Source: Arthrobacter sp. AFG20 | GTDB taxonomy: Bacteria; Actinomycetota; Actinomycetes; Actinomycetales; Micrococcaceae | Reading direction: 5' to 3' | Length of the DNA stretch: 56,292 nt | Assembly: GCF_002892795.1 (NCBI RefSeq) | Contig: NZ_PJMC01000024.1 | Coordinates: 1 to 56,292, forward strand | Shown here: positions 24,354 to 32,013 of the stretch, piece after piece | Position numbering within the stretch: position 1 is the stretch's first letter | How the letters are laid out: each line of letters begins with the position of its first letter | The notes under the pieces: model-generated | Databases searched by the model: none | Seen by the model: the letters and a program-made list of their open reading frames with translations, nothing else | What the model was told of the DNA's origin: nothing | Made by a program: the position numbers and the translations under genes

Positions 24354-25994
24354 TTATCGGTCGAGTCCAGGCCCGGTGCCCCGGTTGGGCTGATAGGTCT
24401 TGGCTGGTGTCGCCGGTGTGGGTGTCGTGGGGACCACCGAACCGGGACGAATTGGAGCCATGCCGCGGCGTGCAATATCAACTGCACGAGGCGGCACCGC
24501 AGCCGCTTCTGCAGACTGCCGTTCTGCTCCTACGGGAGCAGCAGCCTTGGGCATCGTGGCAGTGAACGGGGCAAGCTGGTTCCCGACTACTGCCCGGATG
24601 CGCTGGGCTTCTCGGGCACGGCCGGACTGGGCATGCATCTCGTACAGGGCGAACGCGGTGTTGATGAGCTGAACCATGAGCGCCGTTTGCGCTGCCGTCT
24701 TGTTCTTGCTGGACGCTGCCATGAACAACATGGCGGTACCGGCAATGGACGGAAGTGCGACCGGCTTGCTGTACTGCCGGGGGTTGCGCAGCTGCGCCGT
24801 CCGGGACAGCTCCGCTGCTGTTGCGGCCAGTGGACCGGGGGTAGGTTCGAGCCGATAGGACCATGCGGCGAATGCGCCGGAAACTTCCCTGGCTGCCTTG
24901 GCCCAGGTGGCGTGGTCGTCCCGCGGGATGTTGCGAAGCTGGTCGGCCAGTGCGGTCGCGTTCCGTGTGTATTCCACCCATGCCTGGGCCGGCGGTGTGG
25001 CGTTCTCCGGTCCTGTCCTTGAAACGGTTCGCTTGTTACGGGCCGCTGCATTCCACTCGGCAGCGGCTTCAGTAGCGAGCTGGGGTGAGTCCATCCATTC
25101 CTGCCGAAGGGCACCCAGTCTCAGGTCCGTGGCCAGGGTGCCGCCGCCGAACCAGATGGGCCGTTCCCCTTGCTTGGGACGTTCGGCAACGGAGTATCCG
25201 ACGATAACGTCGGTGGTGTTCTTGGCGTAGCGGGGGCGCACCAGCATTCCGGTCTGACGGGCCCGCCGGACGAACTCTCCTTCGGTGGCAGAGGATGTGG
25301 CGCAGGCCCTGACTTTTCGCGCCAGGGAGACGCGGTGCATCTCGCGCTCGTCACGGACGGCTGTGGCCTTCTCACCTCGGTCGTAACCTCGGGTGGCGTG
25401 CACCGTGGAGAGCTGTTCCAGCCCGTACTTAACCTCCAGCTCACGGCAGGTCTGTTGGGCCCTTTTGTAGTCGCCGTGGGTGGATGCTTTAGTGCCGTCT
25501 TCGCGGACCAGGGACACGGCGATGTGGATGTGGTGGTTCCCGTTCTCCGAGGTTCCGTGGTTGATCGCGGCCCAGCGGCAGCGGGCCTTTCCGCTGGTCT
25601 CGGTGAACCCCATGGAATCCACGAAGTCGTTGGCGATATCACCCCACTGCTGGTCCGTCAGCGCGCCTTCCTCAGCGCGCAGGCTCAGCGAGCAGTGCCA
25701 CACGCTCGCGTCCTTGTAACCGACGTGAACGCGTTCCTTCTTGGCCGCATCCCATTGCATGTCCTTGATCTGCACCGAGACACCGAAGACCTTGCGTGGG
25801 CGGTCAAGGTGCTTGGCAATGGCAATGGCATCATCCTTGTCCAGGACTCCATCGTCGTACCACGCCATGATCGCCGCGTCGCCAGCCACCAGGTGCGGCT
25901 CGGAGTGCGCGTTCTTCGTCTTATCGGAGTCTGTGGACGCCAGGTAGACCATAAGGCCGGCCATGCGCGAACCGCGGGTGATGTTCGGAATCAT
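24354..25994 (-). CDS. Relaxase / mobilization nuclease
   Basis: This 546-residue protein starts transfer by nicking oriT. The N-terminus, MIPNITRGSRMAGLMVYL with Tyr17 as a candidate, and EPHLVAGD (near residue 32) are typical of actinobacterial plasmid relaxases. The metal-binding motif NGNHHIHIAVSLV lies near residue 172. The C-terminal half is helical with Ala-rich linkers. It starts 4 nt after the MobC-like stop. Together with the coupling protein and channel genes, this makes the element self-transmissible in principle. The active Tyr is not certain. Confidence 0.88.
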   Translation of the reverse strand: MIPNITRGSRMAGLMVYLASTDSDKTKNAHSEPHLVAGDAAIMAWYDDGVLDKDDAIAIAKHLDRPRKVFGVSVQIKDMQWDAAKKERVHVGYKDASVWHCSLSLRAEEGALTDQQWGDIANDFVDSMGFTETSGKARCRWAAINHGTSENGNHHIHIAVSLVREDGTKASTHGDYKRAQQTCRELEVKYGLEQLSTVHATRGYDRGEKATAVRDEREMHRVSLARKVRACATSSATEGEFVRRARQTGMLVRPRYAKNTTDVIVGYSVAERPKQGERPIWFGGGTLATDLRLGALRQEWMDSPQLATEAAAEWNAAARNKRTVSRTGPENATPPAQAWVEYTRNATALADQLRNIPRDDHATWAKAAREVSGAFAAWSYRLEPTPGPLAATAAELSRTAQLRNPRQYSKPVALPSIAGTAMLFMAASSKNKTAAQTALMVQLINTAFALYEMHAQSGRAREAQRIRAVVGNQLAPFTATMPKAAAPVGAERQSAEAAAVPPRAVDIARRGMAPIRPGSVVPTTPTPATPAKTYQPNRGTGPGLDR

Positions 25995-25998
25995 CGGC

Positions 25999-26391
25999 CT
26001 ACATCAGCCCGTCAATGGCGTCGTCAATCCGCATGGCAACTTTGCGGATGTGCTTGAGTGCTTCCCGCGCCTCCAGCGGGAACTCGCTGGTTGCATTGGC
26101 CTGCCGTGCGAGCTGGTTGATGTTGTTCGACGACCGGGCCAACAGGTTGTGCAAGGCCATCAGTTCCGCCGCGATGGCACGGCGCTCCGTAGGAGAATCA
26201 GAATGCTCCGACAGTGCCGCCGAAACCAGCAGGTTCGGCACCGTGACCTTTTCGCGCTCGGCCCTGGCAACGAGGGCAGCTTCCTCCTCGACCGTGACCC
26301 ACACGTCACGGCGCTTCTTACTGCCGGCGGGAGTGTTCTCACGGCGACGGCGGGAGAGCTTTGGACGGCGAGTGCTCTCCTCCTCCGACAT
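25999..26391 (-). CDS. MobC-like relaxosome accessory protein
   Basis: This is a 130-residue protein. The basic N-terminus (RRPKLSRRRREN) is followed by a probable strand-helix-helix (RRDVWVTVEEEAALVARAEREKVTVPNLLV, positions 26225-26314) and the motif LARSSNNINQLARQANAT, which is the MobC signature. Such proteins bind near oriT and help the relaxase open the DNA. A strong GGAAGGGGGGAG site fixes the start. The upstream 225 bp is the probable oriT. Confidence 0.88.
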   Translation of the reverse strand: MSEEESTRRPKLSRRRRENTPAGSKKRRDVWVTVEEEAALVARAEREKVTVPNLLVSAALSEHSDSPTERRAIAAELMALHNLLARSSNNINQLARQANATSEFPLEAREALKHIRKVAMRIDDAIDGLM

Positions 26392-26615
26392 GCCAACTCC
26401 CCCCCTTCCAAAGGCCCAGCGCAGCGACCCCGAACGGGGACCCACAAGCCAGTGTGCCAAACGTCGACGCAGGAGCCGTGCAGGACACGCCCATTTACAC
26501 CCGTGTAAATGTATAGCTTGCTCCGCGAAGCCGGTCGTGTTGGTTTTCTCACCGCGTGCGCGGCACGCCGAAAAACCTCCGGCCCTAAGGGCGGGCCGAT
26601 CGATAGAGTCGGGGC
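26392..26615. other. Probable oriT region
   Basis: This is the gap between the divergent mobC and the gene at 26616. It contains the inverted repeat CATTTACAC-CC-GTGTAAATG (26492-26511), an AT-rich site in GC-rich surroundings, and further short palindromes (CCCCGAACGGGG near 26431; GTGCGCGGCAC). Origins of transfer usually lie directly upstream of mobC-relaxase genes and carry such a repeat beside the nick site. The repeat could instead be a MobC operator. Confidence 0.55.
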
Positions 26616-26954
26616 ATGGACATCAACGACATCGCCACTAAAGCGGCCGCCAAAATCGACGCTGCCCGAGACGCCAAGGTAAACGCCGTGAAGAACGCCG
26701 CAGCAAGCGGCGTCGAACTCCAGGAAGCAGCCCAGCTGCTCGCAGCAGCCGAGCAAAAGTACGCCAAGGACTACCAAGCCGCCCTACGCGCCGACTGGAC
26801 CGAATCCGACCTGCGTGGCTTCGGGCTGGATGCTCCGAACAAGAAGGCCGGCGGGCGTCCCCGCGGCACCAAGGCGGCGCGCCAGGGAAAAGCCGCTGAC
26901 GAGACTCCCCGTGAGAACGAACTGGTTGACGCCACCGCCTCCACCAACATGTAG
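26616..26954 (+). CDS. Small helical protein, divergent from mobC
   Basis: This is a 112-residue protein. The N-terminal two thirds are one long predicted helix rich in Ala, Lys and Asp (residues 5-60). A basic linker with GGRPRGTKAARQ (near residue 78), which resembles an AT-hook, and an acidic tail follow. It is transcribed away from the presumed oriT. This is a common place for a DNA-binding relaxosome or regulatory protein. No family is recognised; the DNA-binding suggestion rests only on the GRPRG motif. Confidence 0.65.
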   Translation: MDINDIATKAAAKIDAARDAKVNAVKNAAASGVELQEAAQLLAAAEQKYAKDYQAALRADWTESDLRGFGLDAPNKKAGGRPRGTKAARQGKAADETPRENELVDATASTNM

Positions 26955-26959
26955 CCCCT

Positions 26960-27019
26960 CGTCCACATGGGCACGGCAAAAGCTAAATCCTCCGGGCTTT
27001 TCCCGCACCCATGTGGACG
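26960..27019. repeat. Nested inverted repeats
   Basis: The outer 12-bp arms CGTCCACATGGG (26960-26971) and CCCATGTGGACG (27008-27019) are perfect. An inner AAAAGC/GCTTTT pair lies within. The element starts 6 nt after the stop of the gene at 26616. It could be a terminator, but the 36-nt spacer and nesting also fit a replication or transfer structure. Confidence 0.6.
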
Positions 27020-27401
27020 ACTGGACCCACCCGACCGGTTGCACACAAACGCCAGGTCACCAGAGCCGGGCCGTCGCCGCCGGGACCGGCGAATGTGCAC
27101 AACCTCGACCACGCTCGGTCACCAAACGGATAAGTCCCCCATGGTCCAAGACGTACGCTGCCGGCCCACCCCAGCCCCCGGCTGGTTTTCCTTCAGCAGG
27201 GACGACACACACCGTCCTGGCGGGGCAACGTTTGGCAGCGAAAGAACCGCGATCAGTGAGGCGCTTCTAAGACGCTCGGGGGGCTTCCAGCCCGGTTACG
27301 GGCGGTGACAACCACAAGCTGCAGGGCGGCGCTCATCACCACCAAGTACCGCAGGCCCGCGTGATCCAAGCAATGGAACCTGGCGCAGGTTAAGACCCAC
27401 A
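27020..27401. other. Non-coding gap
   Basis: No gene or clear regulatory element is seen in this stretch. The short open frames are Pro/Arg-rich and lack ribosome sites. Confidence 0.5.
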
Positions 27402-27446
27402 CGAAGAATGGCCGGCACCCCGTCTTTGGGTGCCGGCCATTCTTCG
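27402..27446. terminator. Strong hairpin, bidirectional terminator
   Basis: A perfect 19-bp stem (CGAAGAATGGCCGGCACCC) with a 7-nt loop lies 16 nt beyond the stop of the broken HTH gene. It would end the ssb-type operon on the minus strand. Confidence 0.85.
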
Positions 27447-27462
27447 TTTCGAGCTTTGATCC

Positions 27463-27580
27463 TTAGTCCTCCGTCGCATCATCATCGAGCTCGCCGGCTG
27501 CGATGCGTTCGGCGGTGCGCCGGTAGGCCTCGGCGATGTAATCCTCGACGTCCTGCCGCCCAACCCTCCACAGGCCCCTT
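27463..27580 (-). pseudogene. C-terminal half of split HTH (excisionase/BldC-like) gene
   Basis: The minus frame reads RGLWRVGRQDVEDYIAEAY then RRTAERIAAGELDDDATED and stop. This is the usual second half of excisionase-type HTH proteins, in which IGGRG-WRV joins the DNA-binding part to a helix. There is no start codon or HTH upstream; the frame runs into the inverted end at 27581. The missing first half lies at 30479-30636 on the same strand and ends LQLGGRG. Confidence 0.75.
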
Positions 27581-27841
27581 TTATCTTGCCTCGATTGCGT
27601 TGAAAGACATGTTGGTTTAATCCTCGGTCTTCTTCGTTGCTAACGCTTTTTCCCTCAACTGTGAGGCTGGCGGCTGCCGGCTCACTGAGCAGCCTCTCGA
27701 GACGCGCCAGCCGGGTGGGGACCTGGCTGCGGGGTGGGCGGTATCCGGACTGCAAGGGTCCCCGGGCTTTCCCTAAGCATTGCCTGTCACAGTCGGGTTA
27801 TCAGGTTCTGCCGCTGGGGCTGAACCGCCGTTACCCTGCCA

Positions 27842-27880
27842 CCGTGGCCGGTCGTCGCTGACCTCCGACGCCGGCCACGG
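27842..27880. repeat. Hairpin before the gene at 27922
   Basis: The 10-bp arms CCGTGGCCGG and CCGGCCACGG enclose 19 nt with a possible inner CGTCG/CGACG pairing. It lies 41 nt before the GTG start, so it could be a leader structure or a terminator for upstream transcription. Confidence 0.5.
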
Positions 27881-27921
27881 TTCCGGGCCCGGTGGGGGCG
27901 TGATGCCGCTTTAGGAAGCAG

Positions 27922-28707
27922 GTGATCAGGATGAATCGATTGGCCACCACGGGCAACATCACTTGGGATGGGCGCCTGGAGGACTTCAAGGGCAGCGACA
28001 CCACCCAATACGTCAGGACGGCGGTTGACCTCGCCAGGACCTGCGGGGCGTGCCCGAGTGAACTGACGCCCGGCGGCCCGGTGTCGTTGGTCGTGGAAAT
28101 TATGCAGAGCACCGCACCTGACGGCTCGGAATTCCTAACCTTCACGGATTTCGTCTGCCACCGATGGTGCAGTGATCCGGCAGTGGTGGTGCGGCAGACG
28201 CCGTGGGAGCCGCACGAGATGTCACCCATTGCGGTCCGGGCGGTATTTACACAGAAGTCTTCTGCCGGCCGCACCAGGGCGGTCCCGGTCCTGGCCTACA
28301 CCCTGGACCAGGTCCTGAGCTTCCGGGAAAACGGCAGTGAAATGATCTCCGCCCTGGTCTCCCTCCTGCTTTCGCGCGGATTCCAGTTGGCCATGAGCGC
28401 TGACTACTCGGCCATTCTGCAGCAGGCACAACCAACGGCGACCAACTGCACGTGCACCCTGACGCCGGCGGGTCTGCTCCGCTTCTCGAGCGCCGGCGAA
28501 GTCCTCTACCGCGAACAGCTCAACCCCCAGGACGCAGATGACGCTGAATGGATCACGGCAGCAACAGCCGCCGGGAGGATCCTTATCATCAGTGGAGACT
28601 ACCTAAACATCACGGATACAAGTCTCGACCTCCGAACGGCCGCCCGGCGGGGGACGCTGGTAATCGGCACAGTCCCTTTCAACGACAGCGCCCAGAAGTC
28701 CGCCTGA
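27922..28707 (+). CDS. Hypothetical protein in inserted segment
   Basis: This is a 261-residue soluble protein of unknown family. It has eight Cys residues, including CGAC (near residue 43) and NCTCTLT (near residue 175), and mixed strands and helices. AGGAAGCA precedes the GTG start; an in-frame ATG lies three codons later. It has no similarity I recognise to transposases or recombinases. High GC at third positions and normal composition argue that it is a real gene. Confidence 0.6.
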   Translation: MIRMNRLATTGNITWDGRLEDFKGSDTTQYVRTAVDLARTCGACPSELTPGGPVSLVVEIMQSTAPDGSEFLTFTDFVCHRWCSDPAVVVRQTPWEPHEMSPIAVRAVFTQKSSAGRTRAVPVLAYTLDQVLSFRENGSEMISALVSLLLSRGFQLAMSADYSAILQQAQPTATNCTCTLTPAGLLRFSSAGEVLYREQLNPQDADDAEWITAATAAGRILIISGDYLNITDTSLDLRTAARRGTLVIGTVPFNDSAQKSA

Positions 28708-28980
28708 GAGGCCGATTCCCCAAGGCACCCGGTCCGGGAGGACTGCACCTTGCCGGGCGCCCCTGCCGGCCTCCAGCTTGCAGGCCCGTTTGGTATAGGA
28801 ACCACTGTTCAGCAAGACAGGTCAGGATTCTGCGCCCGGTATGGCGCTGCTCTCCCCGCCATATGGTTCTCGATCAGCCTTTTGCATCGATCGCGGCCTT
28901 GAAAGGCTCCACCCCGTAAGTGCCTCCCGTCAGGACAGATACTGGGCAGTAAGCTGACCATGGAAGCCGAAGGGGGAACA
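28708..28980. other. Non-coding gap
   Basis: No gene is seen. A possible promoter for the small gene at 28981 may lie in the AT-richer part near 28930-28960, but no convincing boxes were found. Confidence 0.4.
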
Positions 28981-29163
28981 TTGAAGCTCACCGTGCACAT
29001 TGTGCAGGCCATCGATGGCCGGTTCGACCTGCGGGTCTTCGAACTGCCAGAGCTTGCAGCTCAGGCCCGAGGGGTCGACGAAATCCCAGATGCCGTCAAG
29101 GACGCTGCAGCAAGATTGACCGGCCGCCCCAAACACGACTTCGACATCGAAGTCAGGTACTGA
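28981..29163 (+). CDS. HicB-like small protein
   Basis: This is a 60-residue protein starting at TTG with an AGGGGGAA site just upstream; an in-frame ATG at 28960 has no such site. The pattern KLTVHIVQAIDGRFDLRVFELPELAAQARG, then a helix VKDAAARLTG and FDIEVRY, is that of the partial RNase H-like fold of HicB antitoxins. No HicA toxin or C-terminal DNA-binding domain is present. It is thus an orphan HicB-like protein. Confidence 0.6.
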   Translation: MKLTVHIVQAIDGRFDLRVFELPELAAQARGVDEIPDAVKDAAARLTGRPKHDFDIEVRY

Positions 29164-29202
29164 CGGTCCCAGACCAAGGAACGAGTGCCCCTGGCGGCGC
29201 AA

Positions 29203-29407
29203 TTACAGTGGGCGGATATTTTCGGCTTGCGGGCCCTTGGGGCCGTGGGCCACTTCGAACTCAACTTTTTGGCTGTCTTCCAGCGACCGGTAGCCTCTGC
29301 CGACAAATGCGGAGTAGTGCGCGAAGATCTCTCCGGATCCATCGTCCGGGGCGATAAAGCCAAAGCCTTTTTCGGCGTTAAAACCATTTCACGGTGCCTG
29401 TTGCCAT
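29203..29407 (-). pseudogene. cspA: Cold shock protein gene with one-base frameshift
   Basis: The frame opens MATGTVKWF and then meets TAA because of an extra T in a T4 run (29380-29383). Removing one T restores a full 67-residue CspA-type protein, with NAEKGFGFIAPDDGSG, EIFAHYSAFVGRGYRSL and a normal end ENIRPL. The RNA-binding motif FGFI is intact after correction. The gene is either recently inactivated or carries a sequencing error. It lies inside the inserted segment. Confidence 0.85.
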
Positions 29408-29702
29408 CTGATCCCCCAAGGAACTTCTACGTCTCACCGCAGCACTGCAGTGCCAGCGCGCGGAGATCTTCCTCCGCTGGTCTCCAAAGATAGGGCCAGC
29501 TTTCCGTCGGGCACAAGGGACCCAATGGCGGGAGCGGGACCGACGACGGAGCTGGGGGCCGCTGGCATGGGGGACACCAGTCGGCTGTCCGCCGCCGGCC
29601 AGTTTAAACTTTACGCCGGTGCAGGGTGAGCAGTGGCCCTTACCGCCATGCCCGCCTTGCCGGTGACCGGCTCTGAGGAAGGCCTGGGGGAACCTTCGGA
29701 GG
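29408..29702. other. Upstream region of the cspA-like gene
   Basis: No gene is seen on either strand. It should contain the long 5-prime leader typical of cold shock genes, read on the minus strand. No clear promoter was found. Confidence 0.4.
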
Positions 29703-30032
29703 TTATGGTTCGGCTGGCGGCATCGCAGGTTTCGAGTGGGATTTGTAGGGTGGCAGGTCGGCCGCGTCCTGGACATCGCGGAGGTGTGCGAGCAGAGCCT
29801 GTTCGGGATGTCCGGGGTTTTCCGCCAGGTGCTCGAGCAAGGAGAAGTAGATGCCCGGATCGAGGTCCGGGTCAGCGAGCATTTCGTTGATCAGTTGCCT
29901 GAGCTGAAACCGCTGAAGTCCGTCCTGGGCGGGCTGGACCGGCCGAGCTGGATGCGCCCCGCCCGGCATTGCGCGGGGCGGGACGGGCCACTGCCGGCGG
30001 TCGCCCAATGAGGGGAACTCGAGAATCGTCAT
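29703..30032 (-). CDS. Hypothetical protein in inserted segment
   Basis: This is a 109-residue protein. The first 40 residues are Pro/Arg-rich and probably unstructured. Residues 42-95 form helices with a repeat-like look (LRQLINEMLADPDLDPGIYF, then LLEHLAENPGHPEQALLAHLRD). An AAAGGGG site precedes the ATG. No family is recognised. Its coding nature is supported by composition and the ribosome site. Confidence 0.55.
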   Translation of the reverse strand: MTILEFPSLGDRRQWPVPPRAMPGGAHPARPVQPAQDGLQRFQLRQLINEMLADPDLDPGIYFSLLEHLAENPGHPEQALLAHLRDVQDAADLPPYKSHSKPAMPPAEP

Positions 30033-30469
30033 CAGTCCTGCCCCTTTCGTCTTGCGTTACTGCCAGTCTGCCGCGGCGTCGTGGTGCTTTCCCGGCAAAC
30101 CTTGGACGTTGCGGGGGGTTCGTCCTTCCGCCCCCGGCCGCTGTGGCGCACCCGCCATGTTTGATCCGCCATTCCTGGAAGAGCGGTATCGGTTTCTAGG
30201 GTTCATCGGGGTTTCCGCAAGGTTCGGGTGACACGATCCATGCATCTGGCCGTTGAAGCGCTCTCCGGGCCAGTCCGCCGGGCCGGCGAATGCTCCCCCC
30301 GCTATGGCCGGCCCGGCGGGATTTACGCGCAGTCGGTACCGGACAGCCGCCGGAAGTCATCTGGCACCCGCCCCCAACGAACCTTACGAACCTCACAGAA
30401 AACAGTCGCTGCCACCAGAGCTAAACCGCCGCAACGGCGGGCAGGATCCACGCGTATCCAGAAAATGGA
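30033..30469. other. Non-coding right end of inserted segment
   Basis: No gene is seen. The stretch includes a 13-bp perfect inverted repeat (CCGCCGGGCCGGC at 30275-30287 and GCCGGCCCGGCGG at 30307-30319, 19-nt loop), which looks like a terminator or a structural end of the element. Confidence 0.45.
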
Positions 30470-30478
30470 GCAAGATAA

Positions 30479-30636
30479 CCGCGGCCCCCGAGCTGGAGTG
30501 CGCGAAGCTCCCCGGCCTTGATGAGGCCGCGTATGAGGCTGGCCTTCACGTTGAGCTCTTCGGCAGCTTGCTCGATCGTCAGGAAGCGGGGCTTGTTGCC
30601 CTGGGTCTGGTTCATTTCATCGGGGGACATCTCCAC
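30479..30636 (-). pseudogene. N-terminal half of split HTH (excisionase/BldC-like) gene
   Basis: From a GTG start with a GAGGAT site, the frame encodes KPRFLTIEQAAEELNVKASL then IRGLIKAGELRALQLGGRG, the winged-helix N-terminal part of excisionase-type proteins. It then enters the inverted end at 30478 and continues as unrelated residues (YLAPFSG) to a stop at 30421. The matching C-terminal half is at 27463-27580. The start lies 2 nt after the stop of the ParB-like gene at 30639, so it belonged to that operon. Confidence 0.75.
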
Positions 30637-30638
30637 GG

Positions 30639-30902
30639 CTATTTATCCTCGCTTCGGTGCATTTCATCCATCGTTCTCTGCCCTCGACGCAGCTCGCCTG
30701 CCCCCACCGGAGGCCAGGCCTTGCCGGCGTTGTACTTGCGCTGCAGGCGCTTCACCTCGCGCATCGTCGCCCGGACAATAAAGTCCGAAACGCTTGCGTC
30801 GCCTTCCTGCAAACCTGCCGCCTTGAACGCTGCCCGGACCTGCCCGGCCTGGTCCTCGGTGTAGTACGGCGTGAAGGCAGGAAACCGCTTCGGTTTCGCC
30901 AT
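30639..30902 (-). CDS. Second RHH-type ParB-like protein
   Basis: This is an 87-residue protein starting MAKPKRF. The sequence FTPYYTEDQAGQVRAAFKAA, with VSDFIVRATMREVKRLQRKYN, has the helix pattern of small RHH partition proteins. The end KYNAGKAWPPVGAGELRRGQR parallels the end of the par operon protein at 3241-3594 (LYNAGEPFP...PGR). No parA is adjacent. It may be a remnant of a second partition system from plasmid fusion or a regulator that uses the same fold. Confidence 0.7.
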   Translation of the reverse strand: MAKPKRFPAFTPYYTEDQAGQVRAAFKAAGLQEGDASVSDFIVRATMREVKRLQRKYNAGKAWPPVGAGELRRGQRTMDEMHRSEDK

Positions 30903-30916
30903 CAACAAGCTCCTGA

Positions 30917-31366
30917 TTAGAGGGTTCGCAACGCGCTGGGCCACGGGTGCAGACTGTCCAGGTAGCCCTTCCCTCGGGACATGGAACCATCTGGGCTAAA
31001 GCGGATGTCTGAGTGCTGGTGGCTGCCGCCGGCATGCGCGATAGCAGCCAGGACCAAGTCCAGATTCTCCCGATCCAAACCCGACACGACGTCGCCCAAG
31101 GCGACGGGAACATCTTCAGCCAGGGACGCGGCCAACATCAGGAAACGCCGCTCGCCACCGGAGAACACGCCTGCCTCTTCCGGGATGCCCGCGAAGTCGA
31201 TCCATGCATTTACCTGGCTAGGTCCTTGCGGCTCGGCGCTCGTGTGCACCCAAGGGTTACCGGGGGCAGCAAACTTCCCACCAAAGCCCCGGATCAGCAG
31301 CTCAGTAGCCGCCTCGATGGTGTACATGCCTCTAGCCCAGGCGCGGAGGTCATCTGCATGCGTCAT
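30917..31366 (-). CDS. Hypothetical protein in ssb operon
   Basis: This is a 149-residue soluble protein with helices at residues 3-28 and a longer block FSGGERRFLMLAASLAEDVPVAL (from about residue 68). That block faintly recalls an ABC-ATPase signature, but no Walker A is present, so this is probably chance. It lies 14 nt before the ParB-like gene and 86 nt after ssb, separated from ssb by the hairpin at 31407. Its function is unknown. Confidence 0.65.
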   Translation of the reverse strand: MTHADDLRAWARGMYTIEAATELLIRGFGGKFAAPGNPWVHTSAEPQGPSQVNAWIDFAGIPEEAGVFSGGERRFLMLAASLAEDVPVALGDVVSGLDRENLDLVLAAIAHAGGSHQHSDIRFSPDGSMSRGKGYLDSLHPWPSALRTL

Positions 31367-31406
31367 TGGTACGTCCTTGCTCGTGTTTTGAAGGTGAAGT
31401 GGCGAA

Positions 31407-31442
31407 CCTGTCGGGGTCAGCGTATCGGCTGACCCCGACAGG
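31407..31442 (-). terminator. Hairpin after ssb
   Basis: A perfect 15-bp stem (CCTGTCGGGGTCAGC) with a 6-nt loop lies 10 nt beyond the ssb stop. It probably ends or attenuates the ssb transcript before the gene at 31366. Confidence 0.8.
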
Positions 31443-31452
31443 AGCAGTGCGT

Positions 31453-31977
31453 TTAGAAAGGAGGTTCGGAGTCAGGCCCGTTGCCCCAGCCACCTGCCGT
31501 GGCGTTGGCGGTCGGCAGGCCCCACGGGTCGTCCTGCGGCTGGGACGAACCGCCCTGGTTGCCGCCACCCTGGCCGCCGAAGCCGCCGCCAGCCTGCCCG
31601 CCCTGGTTGCCGCGCTGGGTGCGGTTGACCTTGGCGTTCGCGTACCGCAGCGAGGGGCCGATCTCGTCGACTTCGAGCTCGATCACGGTGCGCTTCTCGC
31701 CCTCCTTGGTTTCGTAGGAACGGGACTTCAGCCGGCCGGTGACGATGACGCGCATGCCCTTGGTCAAGGACTCCGCTACGTTCTCTGCCGCCTCCCGCCA
31801 GACACTGGCGCGGAGGAAAAGCGTCTCGCCGTCCTTCCACTCGTTGGACTGCCGGTCGAAGGTCCTGGGCGTTGAAGCGACGGTGAAGTTCGCGACCGCA
31901 GATCCGCTCGGGGTGAACCGGAGTTCGGGGTCGTTGGTGAGGTTGCCGATAACTGTGATGGTCGTTTCGCCTGACAT
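31453..31977 (-). CDS. ssb: Single-stranded DNA-binding protein
   Basis: This is a 174-residue SSB. The N-terminal OB fold (residues 1-110) begins ETTITVIGNLTNDPELRF and contains FLRASVWREAAENVAESL. A Gly/Gln-rich linker with repeated GGQGGGNQGG follows. The acidic tail ends DSEPPF, the usual docking peptide for partner proteins. Plasmid copies of ssb commonly protect the transferred strand during conjugation. AAAGGACG precedes the ATG. Confidence 0.95.
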   Translation of the reverse strand: MSGETTITVIGNLTNDPELRFTPSGSAVANFTVASTPRTFDRQSNEWKDGETLFLRASVWREAAENVAESLTKGMRVIVTGRLKSRSYETKEGEKRTVIELEVDEIGPSLRYANAKVNRTQRGNQGGQAGGGFGGQGGGNQGGSSQPQDDPWGLPTANATAGGWGNGPDSEPPF

Positions 31978-32013
31978 GGTTTCGTCCTTTTCTCTTAGTT
32001 TCGTTCTGGCGGA

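Larger units (their letters stand above)
27581..30478. mobile_element. Inserted 2.9-kb segment with inverted ends
   Basis: The segment starts TTATCTTGC (27581-27589) and ends GCAAGATAA (30470-30478), a 9-bp perfect terminal inverted repeat. The pairing beyond the ninth base is poor. It separates two halves of one HTH gene. No transposase is seen inside. The cargo is two plus-strand genes, a frameshifted cold-shock gene and a minus-strand hypothetical. It may be a non-autonomous or decayed element. No clean target duplication is visible at the junctions (CCGCGG and AAGGGG, read on the minus strand). Confidence 0.55.

Noticed and set aside
30917..31366. ABC-ATPase fragment suggested by FSGGERRFLML
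   Set aside because: No Walker A or B motif; the resemblance is a single short block.
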